64,000 bases of DNA from Vibrio taketomensis (lineage in GTDB: Bacteria > Pseudomonadota > Gammaproteobacteria > Enterobacterales > Vibrionaceae). The stretch is taken from contig NZ_AP019649.1 in assembly GCF_009938165.1 (NCBI RefSeq), positions 2,790,001-2,854,000 on the forward strand, in the 5' to 3' direction. Below, in pieces: positions 51,469-59,968 of the stretch (position 1 is the stretch's first letter; each line of letters begins with the position of its first letter). The notes under the pieces were generated by a model, which had not been told where the DNA came from, did no database searches, and was given only the letters and a program-made list of their open reading frames with translations. A program made the position numbers and the translations under genes.

Positions 51469-51889
51469 TGTCGGAAGGATACTGACACGGAACAGGAAAT
51501 TACCACGGATTAGGTAATCTTCAGGAAGAAGATACGGTTATTCAGGAAGAATAGTCGGCATGGAAAGCAAATTGGACATTGAACGGACGCAATAGTGACT
51601 AGGATGGTTGCTACTAAGGATGGGAAATGGACACCTCTGGACGAGGCAAGGACTGAACATCAGGATGATGTCATGGACACCGCTCAGGGACCAAGTGATG
51701 AGAGCTAACGAGGATTGTTAGCAGACCAGGATAAGGTCAAGGACACCGCTAGGACGGCGACGAAAGGAATACGCTGAAGGACTACAGCACACTATCATGG
51801 ATTAGATGCATGGAGCACTTTTAGTAGCCGGATTGCTGCGAGTAAGACTATAACCCCGAAGGGCGTGAGCCCCTCGGGGTTTTTCTTTT
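51469..51889 (+). ncRNA. csrB: CsrB-family RNA (CsrA antagonist)
   Basis: A non-coding stretch of about 420 bases with 28 GGA triplets. Many sit in small hairpin loops, the CsrA binding signal: GTGTC...GACAC around GGAAGGA (51468-51488), TCTTC-AGGA-AGAAGA, ACATC-AGGAT-GATGT (51657-51671) and GCTAAC-GAGGATT-GTTAGC (51704-51722). A strong terminator ends it. Such RNAs bind many CsrA dimers and relieve CsrA repression; in Vibrio they act under VarS/VarA and feed quorum sensing. Vibrio have several (CsrB, C, D); which paralogue this is cannot be told here. Confidence 0.87.
51853..51889 (+). terminator. Terminator of the CsrB-type RNA
   Basis: ACCCCGA-AGGG and CCCC-TCGGGGT form a long GC-rich stem around CGTGAG, then a T-rich tail. 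Confidence 0.93.
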
Positions 51890-51897
51890 TCTTCTGC

Positions 51898-52002
51898 GTA
51901 GAGAAAATTTTAGCGTTGTTGCTAAATGCGCTCACGCCCATCACATAGTTAACTATGCTCAGGGGATTCGCTTATTTATCGCCTAGCTAAAACTTCCTCT
52001 AC
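51898..52002. repeat. ERIC-like intergenic element
   Basis: A 105-base element with terminal inverted repeats GTAGAGAAAATTTTAGC (left) and GCTAAAACTTCCTCTAC (right), 15 of 17 matching. The centre, on the minus strand, reads GCGAATCCCCTGAGCATAG then TTAACTATGTGATGGGCGTGAGCG, which matches the ERIC core (GTGAATCCCC ... GGGGTGAGCG). It begins nine bases after the CsrB-type terminator. Confidence 0.8.
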
Positions 52003-52125
52003 TTTGAAGTAACTGCGAGCTTAGAAACCAAACCATCGACAAAAACATAATAGTTCTAATGGAAAATTATTCGAAAGCATCAACTGCAAATAGATTGGTA
52101 CGTACGATATCGGTTTGCTCGAAAG

Positions 52126-52162
52126 GTTCATTTATTTATCGCCTAACGAAAATTCCCGCTAC
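52126..52162. repeat. Remnant of an ERIC right end
   Basis: GTTCATTTATTTATCGCC... to ...GCTAC resembles the right third of the element at 51898-52002, with several changes. It looks like a degraded or truncated second copy. Confidence 0.55.
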
Positions 52163-52360
52163 TTTAAACAATCACGCCTAACCAAGTCGTCACTCGATAC
52201 GACATGCCAAGTCTGTACAGCTAAAAATCTTTTTGTTCAGAAAAAGCGGATTTACACTGCTAGAAAAAGAAAATTAATTTATAAATAACAATGATTTATT
52301 TAATATTCACTAGTTTACGTACAGCTTTTCGAGCTTTTGGTTACCTATAGGCCAAAGACT
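52163..52360. other. Gap before the uvrD terminator
   Basis: About 200 AT-rich bases without open frame, repeat or RNA signal. Confidence 0.5.
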
Positions 52361-52389
52361 AAAAAGGCGTACCGAAGTACGCCTTTGCA
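52361..52389 (-). terminator. Terminator of uvrD
   Basis: Minus strand AAAGGCGTAC and GTACGCCTTTTT around TTCG, ideal tetraloop terminator, 19 bases after uvrD. Confidence 0.93.
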
Positions 52390-52407
52390 TTTAATTTACG
52401 TCAGTGA

Positions 52408-54582
52408 TTACAGCTTTTCTAACCTTGCGTAAGCGGTCACTAGCCACTTAATACCTTCACCGTTAAAGGCAACTTGTACTCGGCTTTGTGGGCCACTACC
52501 TTCAAAGTTGATGATGGTGCCTTCACCAAATTTTGGATGCAGCACTCGAGAGCCTAGGCTAAAGCCAGTTTCATTAAAGTTCTCTTTGACGACCGTTTGA
52601 CTAAAGCGACCTGAGCTTGCAGGGCGGCTGACTTGCGCTTTCATGCGCACTTCATCTAAACAGCCTTCTGGCAATTCTTTAATAAAGCGAGACGGTTTAT
52701 GGTATTTATCTTGGCCATATAAGCGACGCATCTCTGCATAAGTGATGTAGAGTTTTTCCATTGCACGTGTCATGCCTACATAGCAAAGACGACGTTCTTC
52801 TTCTAGGCGTCCTGCCTCTTCAGCTGACATTTGGCTTGGGAACATCCCTTCTTCAACCCCAACCATAAACACCAGTGGGAACTCTAGACCTTTTGCACTG
52901 TGCAGCGTCATTAATTGCACCGCATCTTCAAACTCATCGGCTTGACCTTCACCCGCTTCCAACGCTGCGTGAGTCAAGAAAGCGGTTAGCTCGCTCATCT
53001 CGTCCGCTTCTTCTGGTTTTTCAAACTGACGCGTTGCAGTAACCAATTCTTCCAAGTTTTCAATACGTGCTTTTGATTTCTCGCCTTTCTCTTGCTCGTA
53101 CATCGCAAACAGACCAGAGTATTTGATCACATGGTCAGTTTGTTGATGCAACCGCATTTCACAGGTGTCATCTTCCAGCGCATTAATCAGTTCGATAAAA
53201 CGGCTTAACGCCCCTGCCGCTCGACCTATCAGCACTTTCTCATCAATAAGAGCAATACTTGCTTCCCACAAAGTACAACCGCGATCACGGGCCGCAAAAC
53301 GCACGGTTTCTAAGGTCTTGTCACCCAGACCACGCGTTGGTGTGTTGACCACACGCTCAAACGCCGCATCATTAGTACGGTTATTGATAAGGCGCAGATA
53401 ACCGAGAGCATCACGAATTTCCTGACGTTCGAAGAATCGCATACCACCATAAATACGATAAGGCAGACCCGCTTGAAGCAACGCTTCTTCCAGTACACGT
53501 GACTGGGCGTTATTGCGGTACAACATCGCGGCATCGTTTAACACTCCGCCTTTATCTTGCCACTCTTTAATTTTACCCACGGCAAAACGTGCTTCATCCA
53601 ACTCATTGTAAGCGGCATACACCGAGATTGGTTCACCCACATTACCGTCGGTCCACAACTCTTTACCCATACGCTCGGTATTATTGGCAATCAGCGTGTT
53701 CGATGCCTCTAGAATGGTTTTGGTCGAACGGTAGTTCTGCTCCAAACGAATGGTGTTCACGCTTGGAAACTCGAGGGTAAACTTCTCGATATTTTCGATT
53801 TTTGCGCCACGCCAACCGTAGATCGACTGATCGTCATCACCCACGATCATCACGTGCGAATTCGGCCCAGCCATCATACGCAACCACGCATACTGAATGT
53901 TGTTGGTATCTTGAAATTCGTCGACCAGAATGTGTTTAAAGCGTGCTTGGTAATGCTCACGGATCGCCGTTTTATCACGCAGCAATTCATGTGCTCTTAA
54001 TAAAATTTCAGCAAAATCGACCAAACCTGCTCGATCACACGCTTCTTGATAAGCGCTGTAGAGCTGTAAGTATGTTTTAGTCACTGGATCGTGGTAAGCA
54101 TCAATATGCTGTGGGCGCAGACCCTCATCTTTTTTGCCGTTAATCCACCAGCAAACTTGGCGTGGTGGCCACTGCTTTTCATCCAGGTTTTGCGCTTTGA
54201 TCAGACGCTTCAACAGACGCTGTTGATCATCACTATCAATGATTTGGAAATCTTCCGGTAGCTTAGCATCAAGATAATGGGCACGTAGAATGCGGTGGCA
54301 AATACCGTGGAAAGTTCCGTTCCACATACCCGATGCACTACCCATCATAAGCTCTTCAATACGACCACGCATTTCTGCCGCCGCTTTGTTGGTAAAGGTT
54401 ACCGACATAATTGAAAACGGAGACGCTTGCTCAACCGACATCAGCCATGCAATACGGTGTACCAGCACACGAGTTTTACCACTGCCTGCTCCAGCAAGAA
54501 CAAGTAGGTTTTCAATTGGAGCAGCAACGGCTTCACGCTGTTTATCGTTTAGACCGTCGAGAAGTAAAGAAGGATCCATCAT
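52408..54582 (-). CDS. uvrD: DNA helicase II UvrD
   Basis: UvrD unwinds DNA in mismatch and excision repair. The 724-residue SF1A helicase has LVLAGAGSGKTRVL (motif I), VTFTNKAAAEM, LVDEFQDTN (motif II), GDDDQSIYGWRGA (III), LEQNYRST (IV), LMTLHSAKGLEFPLVF (V) and YVGMTRA (VI), with the C-terminal Tudor-like domain (VLHPKFGEGTIINFEG). Length and start (MMDPSLLLDGLN) are normal. Diverges from the bufferin operon. Confidence 0.97.
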   Translation of the reverse strand: MMDPSLLLDGLNDKQREAVAAPIENLLVLAGAGSGKTRVLVHRIAWLMSVEQASPFSIMSVTFTNKAAAEMRGRIEELMMGSASGMWNGTFHGICHRILRAHYLDAKLPEDFQIIDSDDQQRLLKRLIKAQNLDEKQWPPRQVCWWINGKKDEGLRPQHIDAYHDPVTKTYLQLYSAYQEACDRAGLVDFAEILLRAHELLRDKTAIREHYQARFKHILVDEFQDTNNIQYAWLRMMAGPNSHVMIVGDDDQSIYGWRGAKIENIEKFTLEFPSVNTIRLEQNYRSTKTILEASNTLIANNTERMGKELWTDGNVGEPISVYAAYNELDEARFAVGKIKEWQDKGGVLNDAAMLYRNNAQSRVLEEALLQAGLPYRIYGGMRFFERQEIRDALGYLRLINNRTNDAAFERVVNTPTRGLGDKTLETVRFAARDRGCTLWEASIALIDEKVLIGRAAGALSRFIELINALEDDTCEMRLHQQTDHVIKYSGLFAMYEQEKGEKSKARIENLEELVTATRQFEKPEEADEMSELTAFLTHAALEAGEGQADEFEDAVQLMTLHSAKGLEFPLVFMVGVEEGMFPSQMSAEEAGRLEEERRLCYVGMTRAMEKLYITYAEMRRLYGQDKYHKPSRFIKELPEGCLDEVRMKAQVSRPASSGRFSQTVVKENFNETGFSLGSRVLHPKFGEGTIINFEGSGPQSRVQVAFNGEGIKWLVTAYARLEKL

Positions 54583-54735
54583 GGCTAAGCTACTGGTTAT
54601 TTATACATAAAAGTTGATTATAACCTAAACAGCTTGGTGATATGAGAAGAAAAAACAGAAATTTTTGCCAATTTTTTACGCAGGCATTTCAGCATGTTAA
54701 TGACAATTTCTGCTGTTTTTTTTATCGTCACGAAT

Positions 54736-54772
54736 AATTTTTTGAAAGTTTTCGCTGCGTTTTTCTATCTTT
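54736..54772 (+). promoter_or_regulatory. Candidate promoter of the bufferin operon
   Basis: TTGAAA followed after 18 bases by TATCTT lies about 75 bases before the precursor gene. The match is modest, and an ECF-sigma promoter is not excluded. Confidence 0.35.
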
Positions 54773-54839
54773 TTAAGGGAGCAAACTGTTGAACAGCTTG
54801 CCAAATTTAACCAAAGGAAAATCAGTCGAGGAATTTACT

Positions 54840-55094
54840 ATGAAAAAGTCTAATCTAGCTGTAACTGCTGCAATCACAGGTCTATTGGCGATGGGTACGC
54901 TAACTGCAGCTCCAGCTGTCGCCGCAGAAAAAGAAAAATGCTACGGCGTTTCTAAAGCAGGTAAAAACGACTGCGCAACTAAAACAAGCTCATGCGCAGG
55001 TACTGCCAAGGAAGATGGTCAAAAAGATGCATTCGTGGTAGTTCCAAAAGGACTATGCGACAAATTGGTTGGCGGTAACACTCAGTCATCTTAA
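54840..55094 (+). CDS. bufA1: Bufferin-type RiPP precursor (DUF2282, BufA1-like)
   Basis: An 84-residue secreted precursor. A classic signal peptide ([20 protein letters not shown]...) with AVAA before a likely cleavage near residue 29 is followed by a short Lys/Ser/Gly-rich region with four cysteines at 34, 45, 52 and 73 (KCYGV, DCATK, SCAGT, LCDKL). This pattern is DUF2282. In studied bufferins the DUF692 enzyme turns central cysteines into thiooxazole-type heterocycles and the exported product binds copper. AGGA precedes ATG 54840; the upstream frame (from 54789) is not needed. First gene of the operon. Confidence 0.88.
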   Translation: MKKSNLAVTAAITGLLAMGTLTAAPAVAAEKEKCYGVSKAGKNDCATKTSSCAGTAKEDGQKDAFVVVPKGLCDKLVGGNTQSS

Positions 55095-55102
55095 GTCTTG
55101 CA

Positions 55103-55140
55103 TGGCGCGCTAACGCTCAATTAGCGCGCCACTTCTTTTA
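55103..55140 (+). terminator. Hairpin between precursor and enzyme genes
   Basis: TGGCGCGCTAA and TTAGCGCGCCA form a perfect 11-bp stem around CGCTCAA, followed by a moderately T-rich tail (CTTCTTTTACTT). It probably acts as a leaky terminator or 3' stabiliser so that more precursor than enzyme is made. Confidence 0.75.
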
Positions 55141-55177
55141 CTTACCTATTTGTTTACCGCTTAGTTAGGGATGACTC

Positions 55178-56044
55178 GTGACCACAAGCTCTTATCACCC
55201 ATCAATTGGCGTAGGATTACGTTCGCCGCATATGGATTACTTTTTATCTGAGCCTGCGCAACTATCTTGGTTAGAAATCCATAGCGAGAACTATTTTAAA
55301 TCCGACTCCATTGCTCGCCAGCAACTACAACAAATTCGCCAACACTATCAGATTAGCTGTCATGGAATTGGCCTATCGCTCGGCAGCGTGGGGCGCATCA
55401 ATTCTCAACATATCGCCCAACTTTGCGGTCTGGTGAACGACATCGAACCAATACTGGTTTCAGACCATTTAAGCTGGAGTGAAAACGGTGGTCATTACTT
55501 CAACGACTTACTACCACTGCCTTATACCGAAGAGGCCCTAAATGTGTTTTGCCGCAATGTGCTGGAAGTACAAGATGCGCTTAAGCGCCCGCTATTAATT
55601 GAAAACCCATCGAGCTATGTAAAATTTGCGCATTCGACTATTGCTGAGTGGGATTTTCTCACCGAAGTACAACGCCGAACAGATTGCCGCTTACTGCTCG
55701 ATTTCAACAACATTTATGTATCCGCCTTTAACCACGGCTTCAGTTGTGAGCAGTATTTACAAGCTATCCCTAGCCAAGCTGTCGACGAAATTCATTTGGC
55801 GGGTTTTACCGTCAAACAGCTAGAGAAAGGTGAGATTTGGATTGATACGCATAGCCGCCCGGTCAGTGACGAAGTTTGGCAGTTGTACACCGCTTGGGTG
55901 CAGCAACACGGGGCTCGACACACGCTTATTGAGTGGGATTTGGATATTCCTACACCTCAAGTGCTACTTGGTGAAGCCATCAAAGCCAGTGACATTGTTA
56001 AAGCGCATGCGACGAAAGCACTCATCACCAAGGAGGCGCTATGA
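55178..56044 (+). CDS. bufB: DUF692 / MNIO enzyme (BufB-like)
   Basis: A 288-residue TIM-barrel enzyme of the multinuclear non-haem iron oxidase family. Probable metal ligands occur in LEIHSENYF, CHGIGLSLGS, SDHLSW, LIENPSSYV, LLLDFNNIYVS, IHLAGF, DTHSRPV and IEWDLDIP, the usual His/Asp/Glu set. Known relatives modify cysteine in a partner peptide using O2. The start is GTG 55178 with AGGG seven bases before it. Follows the precursor gene and overlaps bufC by ATGA. Confidence 0.9.
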   Translation: MTTSSYHPSIGVGLRSPHMDYFLSEPAQLSWLEIHSENYFKSDSIARQQLQQIRQHYQISCHGIGLSLGSVGRINSQHIAQLCGLVNDIEPILVSDHLSWSENGGHYFNDLLPLPYTEEALNVFCRNVLEVQDALKRPLLIENPSSYVKFAHSTIAEWDFLTEVQRRTDCRLLLDFNNIYVSAFNHGFSCEQYLQAIPSQAVDEIHLAGFTVKQLEKGEIWIDTHSRPVSDEVWQLYTAWVQQHGARHTLIEWDLDIPTPQVLLGEAIKASDIVKAHATKALITKEAL

Positions 56045-56823
56045 AGCTTGCCGAGTTACAACAGCAATTTGCGAGTGCGCTTCATTATCAAGCGTTAGGT
56101 GAGGACTGCCAAATCATCAGCGATATTTTTGATGCCGACGAGCGGATGCAAATCTACCGCAACAATTTTGTGATCAGCTTAAGTGAAGCACTACAAGCTA
56201 CCTACCCGATGGTTGAAGCGCTGTTGGGTGAAGAATGCTTTGCCCAAGTAGCCCGCCAGCACGTGCTCAATCAGCCACTGACCTGCGGTGATGTGACCCA
56301 TTATGGCCAAGGATTTGATCTGTCACTGCAAAGCTTTAATGCGGTGATGGAAGCCGCACCTTATATTGCTGAAGTGGCGAAATTTGAATGGGCGTGCGAT
56401 GTCAGCCAGCAATGCTTCTCGGTCGATCGTAACCAGCATCGGCAAGAGGCCGATTATTCACTCGAGGAGTTAGCACAACTACCGGCTGAGCAACACGGCT
56501 TTGTGCAATTTAGACTGCACGCTGATGTGGTGTTATTCGCCAGTCAATATGCGGTTTATGCGCTGCAACAGACCATCATTCAACAGCCACAAAACTTAGC
56601 AGATCTGGATATTCAACAGCCTCAGCAAGGCATATGTGCATGCGACAGCAACGGCAGTGTTTGGTGCTTAGCATTAGAGGATTCGTTATACCAACTGCTG
56701 ATCAAATTGCATCAAGGCGAAATGCTCGCTGATATTGACCCGCAGCTTTTAACCTCCCTTAACCAAGCGATCGAACTCGAACTTATCGCTGGCTTTTCAT
56801 TATCTCAATCAGATGCAAATTAA
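56041..56823 (+). CDS. bufC: DUF2063 protein (BufC-like partner)
   Basis: A 260-residue protein with the DUF2063 N-terminal domain: ELQQQFASALHYQ, then MQIYRNNFVISLSEALQATYPM and ECFAQVARQHVL. A second domain follows with VAKFEWACDVS. In MNIO systems this protein partners the enzyme and presents the precursor's leader. The ATG overlaps the bufB stop, so synthesis is coupled. Confidence 0.87.
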   Translation: MKLAELQQQFASALHYQALGEDCQIISDIFDADERMQIYRNNFVISLSEALQATYPMVEALLGEECFAQVARQHVLNQPLTCGDVTHYGQGFDLSLQSFNAVMEAAPYIAEVAKFEWACDVSQQCFSVDRNQHRQEADYSLEELAQLPAEQHGFVQFRLHADVVLFASQYAVYALQQTIIQQPQNLADLDIQQPQQGICACDSNGSVWCLALEDSLYQLLIKLHQGEMLADIDPQLLTSLNQAIELELIAGFSLSQSDAN

Positions 56824-56835
56824 AAGGAGCGCACC

Positions 56836-57285
56836 ATGAGCACTAAATCAATGATCGATAGCTATGATGACCTGATTGGCAAACTGCAATGTGTGTTCAT
56901 TCCGCTACTACTGCTGTTCTGCCGTCTATGGGTGGCGTGGGTCTTTTTTAATTCGGGACTAATTAAAATCAGTTCATGGGACAGCACCCTCTATCTATTT
57001 GAGTTGGAATACCAAGTACCGATTCTGCCTTGGGAACTTGCCGCTTATATGGGAACTGCCGCAGAGTTAATTCTGCCAGTATTTCTTGCCTTGGGTTTAC
57101 TGACACGACCAATGGCGGCAATTCTGTTCGTGTTTAATATTATCGCCGTCGTCTCCTACCCATTACTGTGGGAAAAAGGCTTCTACGACCACCAGCTGTG
57201 GGGCTTGATGATTCTTATCGTTATCGTTTGGGGCCCAGGCCCATTTTCAATCGACAAACTAATCAAATCCAAAATCCAAAACTAA
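56836..57285 (+). CDS. DoxX family membrane protein
   Basis: A 149-residue DoxX protein with four membrane helices. LLFCRLWVAWVFFNSGLIKI and AAYMGTAAELILPVFLALGLLTRPMA are family blocks. AAGGAG precedes the ATG, 13 bases after bufC. DoxX proteins close many DUF2282-DUF692-DUF2063 operons and may keep membrane redox balance; its role there is unproven. Confidence 0.87.
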   Translation: MSTKSMIDSYDDLIGKLQCVFIPLLLLFCRLWVAWVFFNSGLIKISSWDSTLYLFELEYQVPILPWELAAYMGTAAELILPVFLALGLLTRPMAAILFVFNIIAVVSYPLLWEKGFYDHQLWGLMILIVIVWGPGPFSIDKLIKSKIQN

Positions 57286-57303
57286 TCCCAAACACAAAAA
57301 TGC

Positions 57304-57336
57304 AAAAAGCCTTCCAATCGGAAGGCTTTATTATTT
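57304..57336 (+). terminator. Terminator of the bufferin operon
   Basis: AAAGCCTTCC and GGAAGGCTTT around AATC, followed by ATTATTTTT. Confidence 0.88.
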
Positions 57337-57353
57337 TTAATCGATCAAATTCG

Positions 57354-57408
57354 GCACTAAGCCAAACTAGTTGGCGATGTAGCTAGGCGTCCAAGGAGTA
57401 AAGCCTCT
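57354..57408. repeat. Vibrio intergenic repeat, copy 1
   Basis: 55 bases starting GCACTAAGCCAAACTAGTTG. They match the copy at 57531-57585 at 52 of 55 positions in the same orientation, 177 bases apart. The related text continues after each copy (CATAGACAAC... ...GACAACA / TACAACAGC), so the true unit is probably about 120-175 bases. Confidence 0.8.
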
Positions 57409-57530
57409 TCTAATCCCAATCATTCTCAATGCAGTTGAGAGTTTCTGCTAGGCAGCAAAGTTTCACTATCTAGGAGCATAGACAACCACTTTTGAGAGCA
57501 AGGTGACTAGAAGTACAACAGCTAAATCCT

Positions 57531-57585
57531 GCACTAACGCAAACTAGTTGGCGATGTAGCTAGGCGTCCAAGGAGCAAAGCCTCT
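57531..57585. repeat. Vibrio intergenic repeat, copy 2
   Basis: Second copy of the 55-base repeat. It is followed by CATAGACAACTATGTGATG and GAGCGCAGGACAACAACGC, ending near the prlC stop. I know similar text as a dispersed intergenic element in Vibrio genomes, from memory only. Confidence 0.8.
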
Positions 57586-57655
57586 GAACATAGACAACTA
57601 TGTGATGAGGTTTGCGAGCGCAGGACAACAACGCTACAGCGCCAAATAGGCAGGG

Positions 57656-59698
57656 TTAGGCTAGGATGCCTGAATGACGTAGAAGAGCATCAATCTCTGG
57701 CTCTCTTCCACGGAAACGCTTAAACAGCTCCATCGGCTCTTCACTGCCGCCCATTTCTAGGATGTTATTAAGGAAGCTTTGCCCGGTTTCTTTGTTAAAA
57801 ATGCCTTCCTCTTCAAAACGTGAGAACGCATCTGAAGACAACACTTCTGCCCACAGGTAGCTGTAGTAACCGGCGCTATAACCACCAGCAAAGATATGGC
57901 TAAAGCTATGAGAAAAGCGGTTCCATTCCAGACCTGGCAGCACAGCTACTTTCGCTTTGACTTCGGCTAATGTTTCTAGCACTTTCGGGCCTACTTCTGG
58001 GTCGTACTCGGTATGCAGCGTAAAATCGAACAAACCAAACTCTAGCTGACGCAAAATGAACATCGCTGATTGGAAGTTCTTCGCAGCCAGCATTTTATCC
58101 AGCATTTCTTTTGGTAGTGGCTCCCCGGTTTCGTAGTGGCCAGAAATAAACGCTAGCGCTTCTTCTTCCCAACACCAGTTTTCTAGGAACTGGCTTGGCA
58201 GTTCTACCGCATCCCATGGCACACCGTTGATACCTGATACCGCACCAGTATTCACTTGAGTTAGCATATGATGGATACCATGACCAAACTCGTGGAATAG
58301 CGTCACTAGTTCATCATGAGTAAACAGCGCTGGCTTGTTGCCCACTGGCTTGTTGAAGTTACAAGTTAGGTACGCCACTGGTGTTTGCAGCTCACCATCA
58401 AGGGTAATACGACGACCACGGCAATCATCCATCCATGCACCGCCACGCTTATGTTCACGCGCATACAGATCGAGGTAGAAGCTACCACGCAGTGTCTTCT
58501 CGCTATCAAAGATATCGAAGAAACGTACAGACTCATGCCAAGTATCAACACCTTGACGCTCGGTCACTGTCATACCAAATACTCGATTGAGTACCTCAAA
58601 CAGACCGCTTACTGCTTTTTGCTCTGGGAAGTAAGGGCGTAACTCTTCATCTGAAATCTGGAACAGGTGCTGCTTTTGTTTTTCGCTGTAGTAAGCGATG
58701 TCCCAAAGATTAAGTTCTTCAACGCCAAACTCACTCTTAGCGAATTGACGCAATTCTTCAACTTCACGCTCACCTTGTGGTTTCGCTTTGGTTGCTAGGT
58801 CATTCAAGAAGCCCAGCACTTGCTCTGGCGTTTCTGCCATTTTGGTTGCCAGCGACTTTTCGCTGTAAGTACCAAAACCAAGCATACGCGCAATTTCGTG
58901 ACGCAGTTTTAGCTTCTCAGCGATAATTTCACTGTTGTCCCACTTACCGGCATTTGGACCACGATCAGACGCACGAGTAACGTACGCTTCGTACAACTCT
59001 TGGCGCAATGCTTGATTGTCACAGTACGTCATCACTGGTAAGTACGATGGAATATCGAGCGTTAATAGGTAACCATCGAGCTCTTTCGCTTGTGCGGCTG
59101 CTTGCGCCGCTGCCAATGCAGATTCTGGCATGCCCGCTAGATCTTGTTCATCCGTAATGTGCTTAGTCCAACCCATGGTGGCATCGAGCACATTGTTAGA
59201 GAATTGCGAGCCGAGCTCAGACATACGCTTGCTGATTTCACCGTAACGGCGCTGCTCTTCTACCGGCAAACCGATACCCGATAGTTCAAAATCACGCAGT
59301 GAATCGGTAATGGTTTTTTGCTGCGCTTGCGTTAGCTCGGCAAAGGCTGCACTGCTCTTAATCGCTTTATAAGCATCAAACAAGCCTTTATGCTGGCCAA
59401 CCCAAGTACCGTATTCTGAAAGAATTGGCAGACAACTTTCATACGCTTCACGCAGTTCGTCACTATTAACCACTGAATTCATGTGGCTCACAGGTGACCA
59501 AATGCGGCTTAGGCGGTCATCCACCTCTTCGATTGGTGCAACAATATTTTGCCAAGTTGGCTCAGTGGTGTTTGCCAACACTTGCTCAATTTTGTCGCGG
59601 CAATCGCTAATCGCTTGCTCGACTGCAGGCTTAATATGCTCAGGTTTGATCTGAGAGAATGGCGGTAAGTCGGTAAAGGTAAGAAGCGGATTGGACAT
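57656..59698 (-). CDS. prlC: Oligopeptidase A
   Basis: A 680-residue M3 zinc metallopeptidase that degrades signal peptides and other oligopeptides in the cytoplasm. The catalytic motif LFHEFGHGIHHML (HEFGH, about residue 468) and the downstream NGVPWDAVELPSQFLENW are diagnostic. ATG 59698 with AAGGA upstream gives the same length as E. coli PrlC. In E. coli it also neighbours rlmJ and gor. Confidence 0.97.
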   Translation of the reverse strand: MSNPLLTFTDLPPFSQIKPEHIKPAVEQAISDCRDKIEQVLANTTEPTWQNIVAPIEEVDDRLSRIWSPVSHMNSVVNSDELREAYESCLPILSEYGTWVGQHKGLFDAYKAIKSSAAFAELTQAQQKTITDSLRDFELSGIGLPVEEQRRYGEISKRMSELGSQFSNNVLDATMGWTKHITDEQDLAGMPESALAAAQAAAQAKELDGYLLTLDIPSYLPVMTYCDNQALRQELYEAYVTRASDRGPNAGKWDNSEIIAEKLKLRHEIARMLGFGTYSEKSLATKMAETPEQVLGFLNDLATKAKPQGEREVEELRQFAKSEFGVEELNLWDIAYYSEKQKQHLFQISDEELRPYFPEQKAVSGLFEVLNRVFGMTVTERQGVDTWHESVRFFDIFDSEKTLRGSFYLDLYAREHKRGGAWMDDCRGRRITLDGELQTPVAYLTCNFNKPVGNKPALFTHDELVTLFHEFGHGIHHMLTQVNTGAVSGINGVPWDAVELPSQFLENWCWEEEALAFISGHYETGEPLPKEMLDKMLAAKNFQSAMFILRQLEFGLFDFTLHTEYDPEVGPKVLETLAEVKAKVAVLPGLEWNRFSHSFSHIFAGGYSAGYYSYLWAEVLSSDAFSRFEEEGIFNKETGQSFLNNILEMGGSEEPMELFKRFRGREPEIDALLRHSGILA

Positions 59699-59968
59699 AA
59701 TGCATTCCTTATGTTTGCACAAAGCGAACTGACGAAATCGTCACTAAAATTTTTATTACTTGTTTAGTAAATATAGGTAAGTTAAGCGATTTTCAATAGT
59801 CACCTAGGCGAATATGATGACAAGCGAGGCAGAATCAGGGCTGCAGCGACGGATAAATCCATCATCGACTGACTCGGCAAATACTGCATCTCACACCCAG
59901 TTGGGTATATACTAATCCCAATTGTAAATCCTAAGACCATGGTCATCAGACCGTATAGAGAGTGTCCC

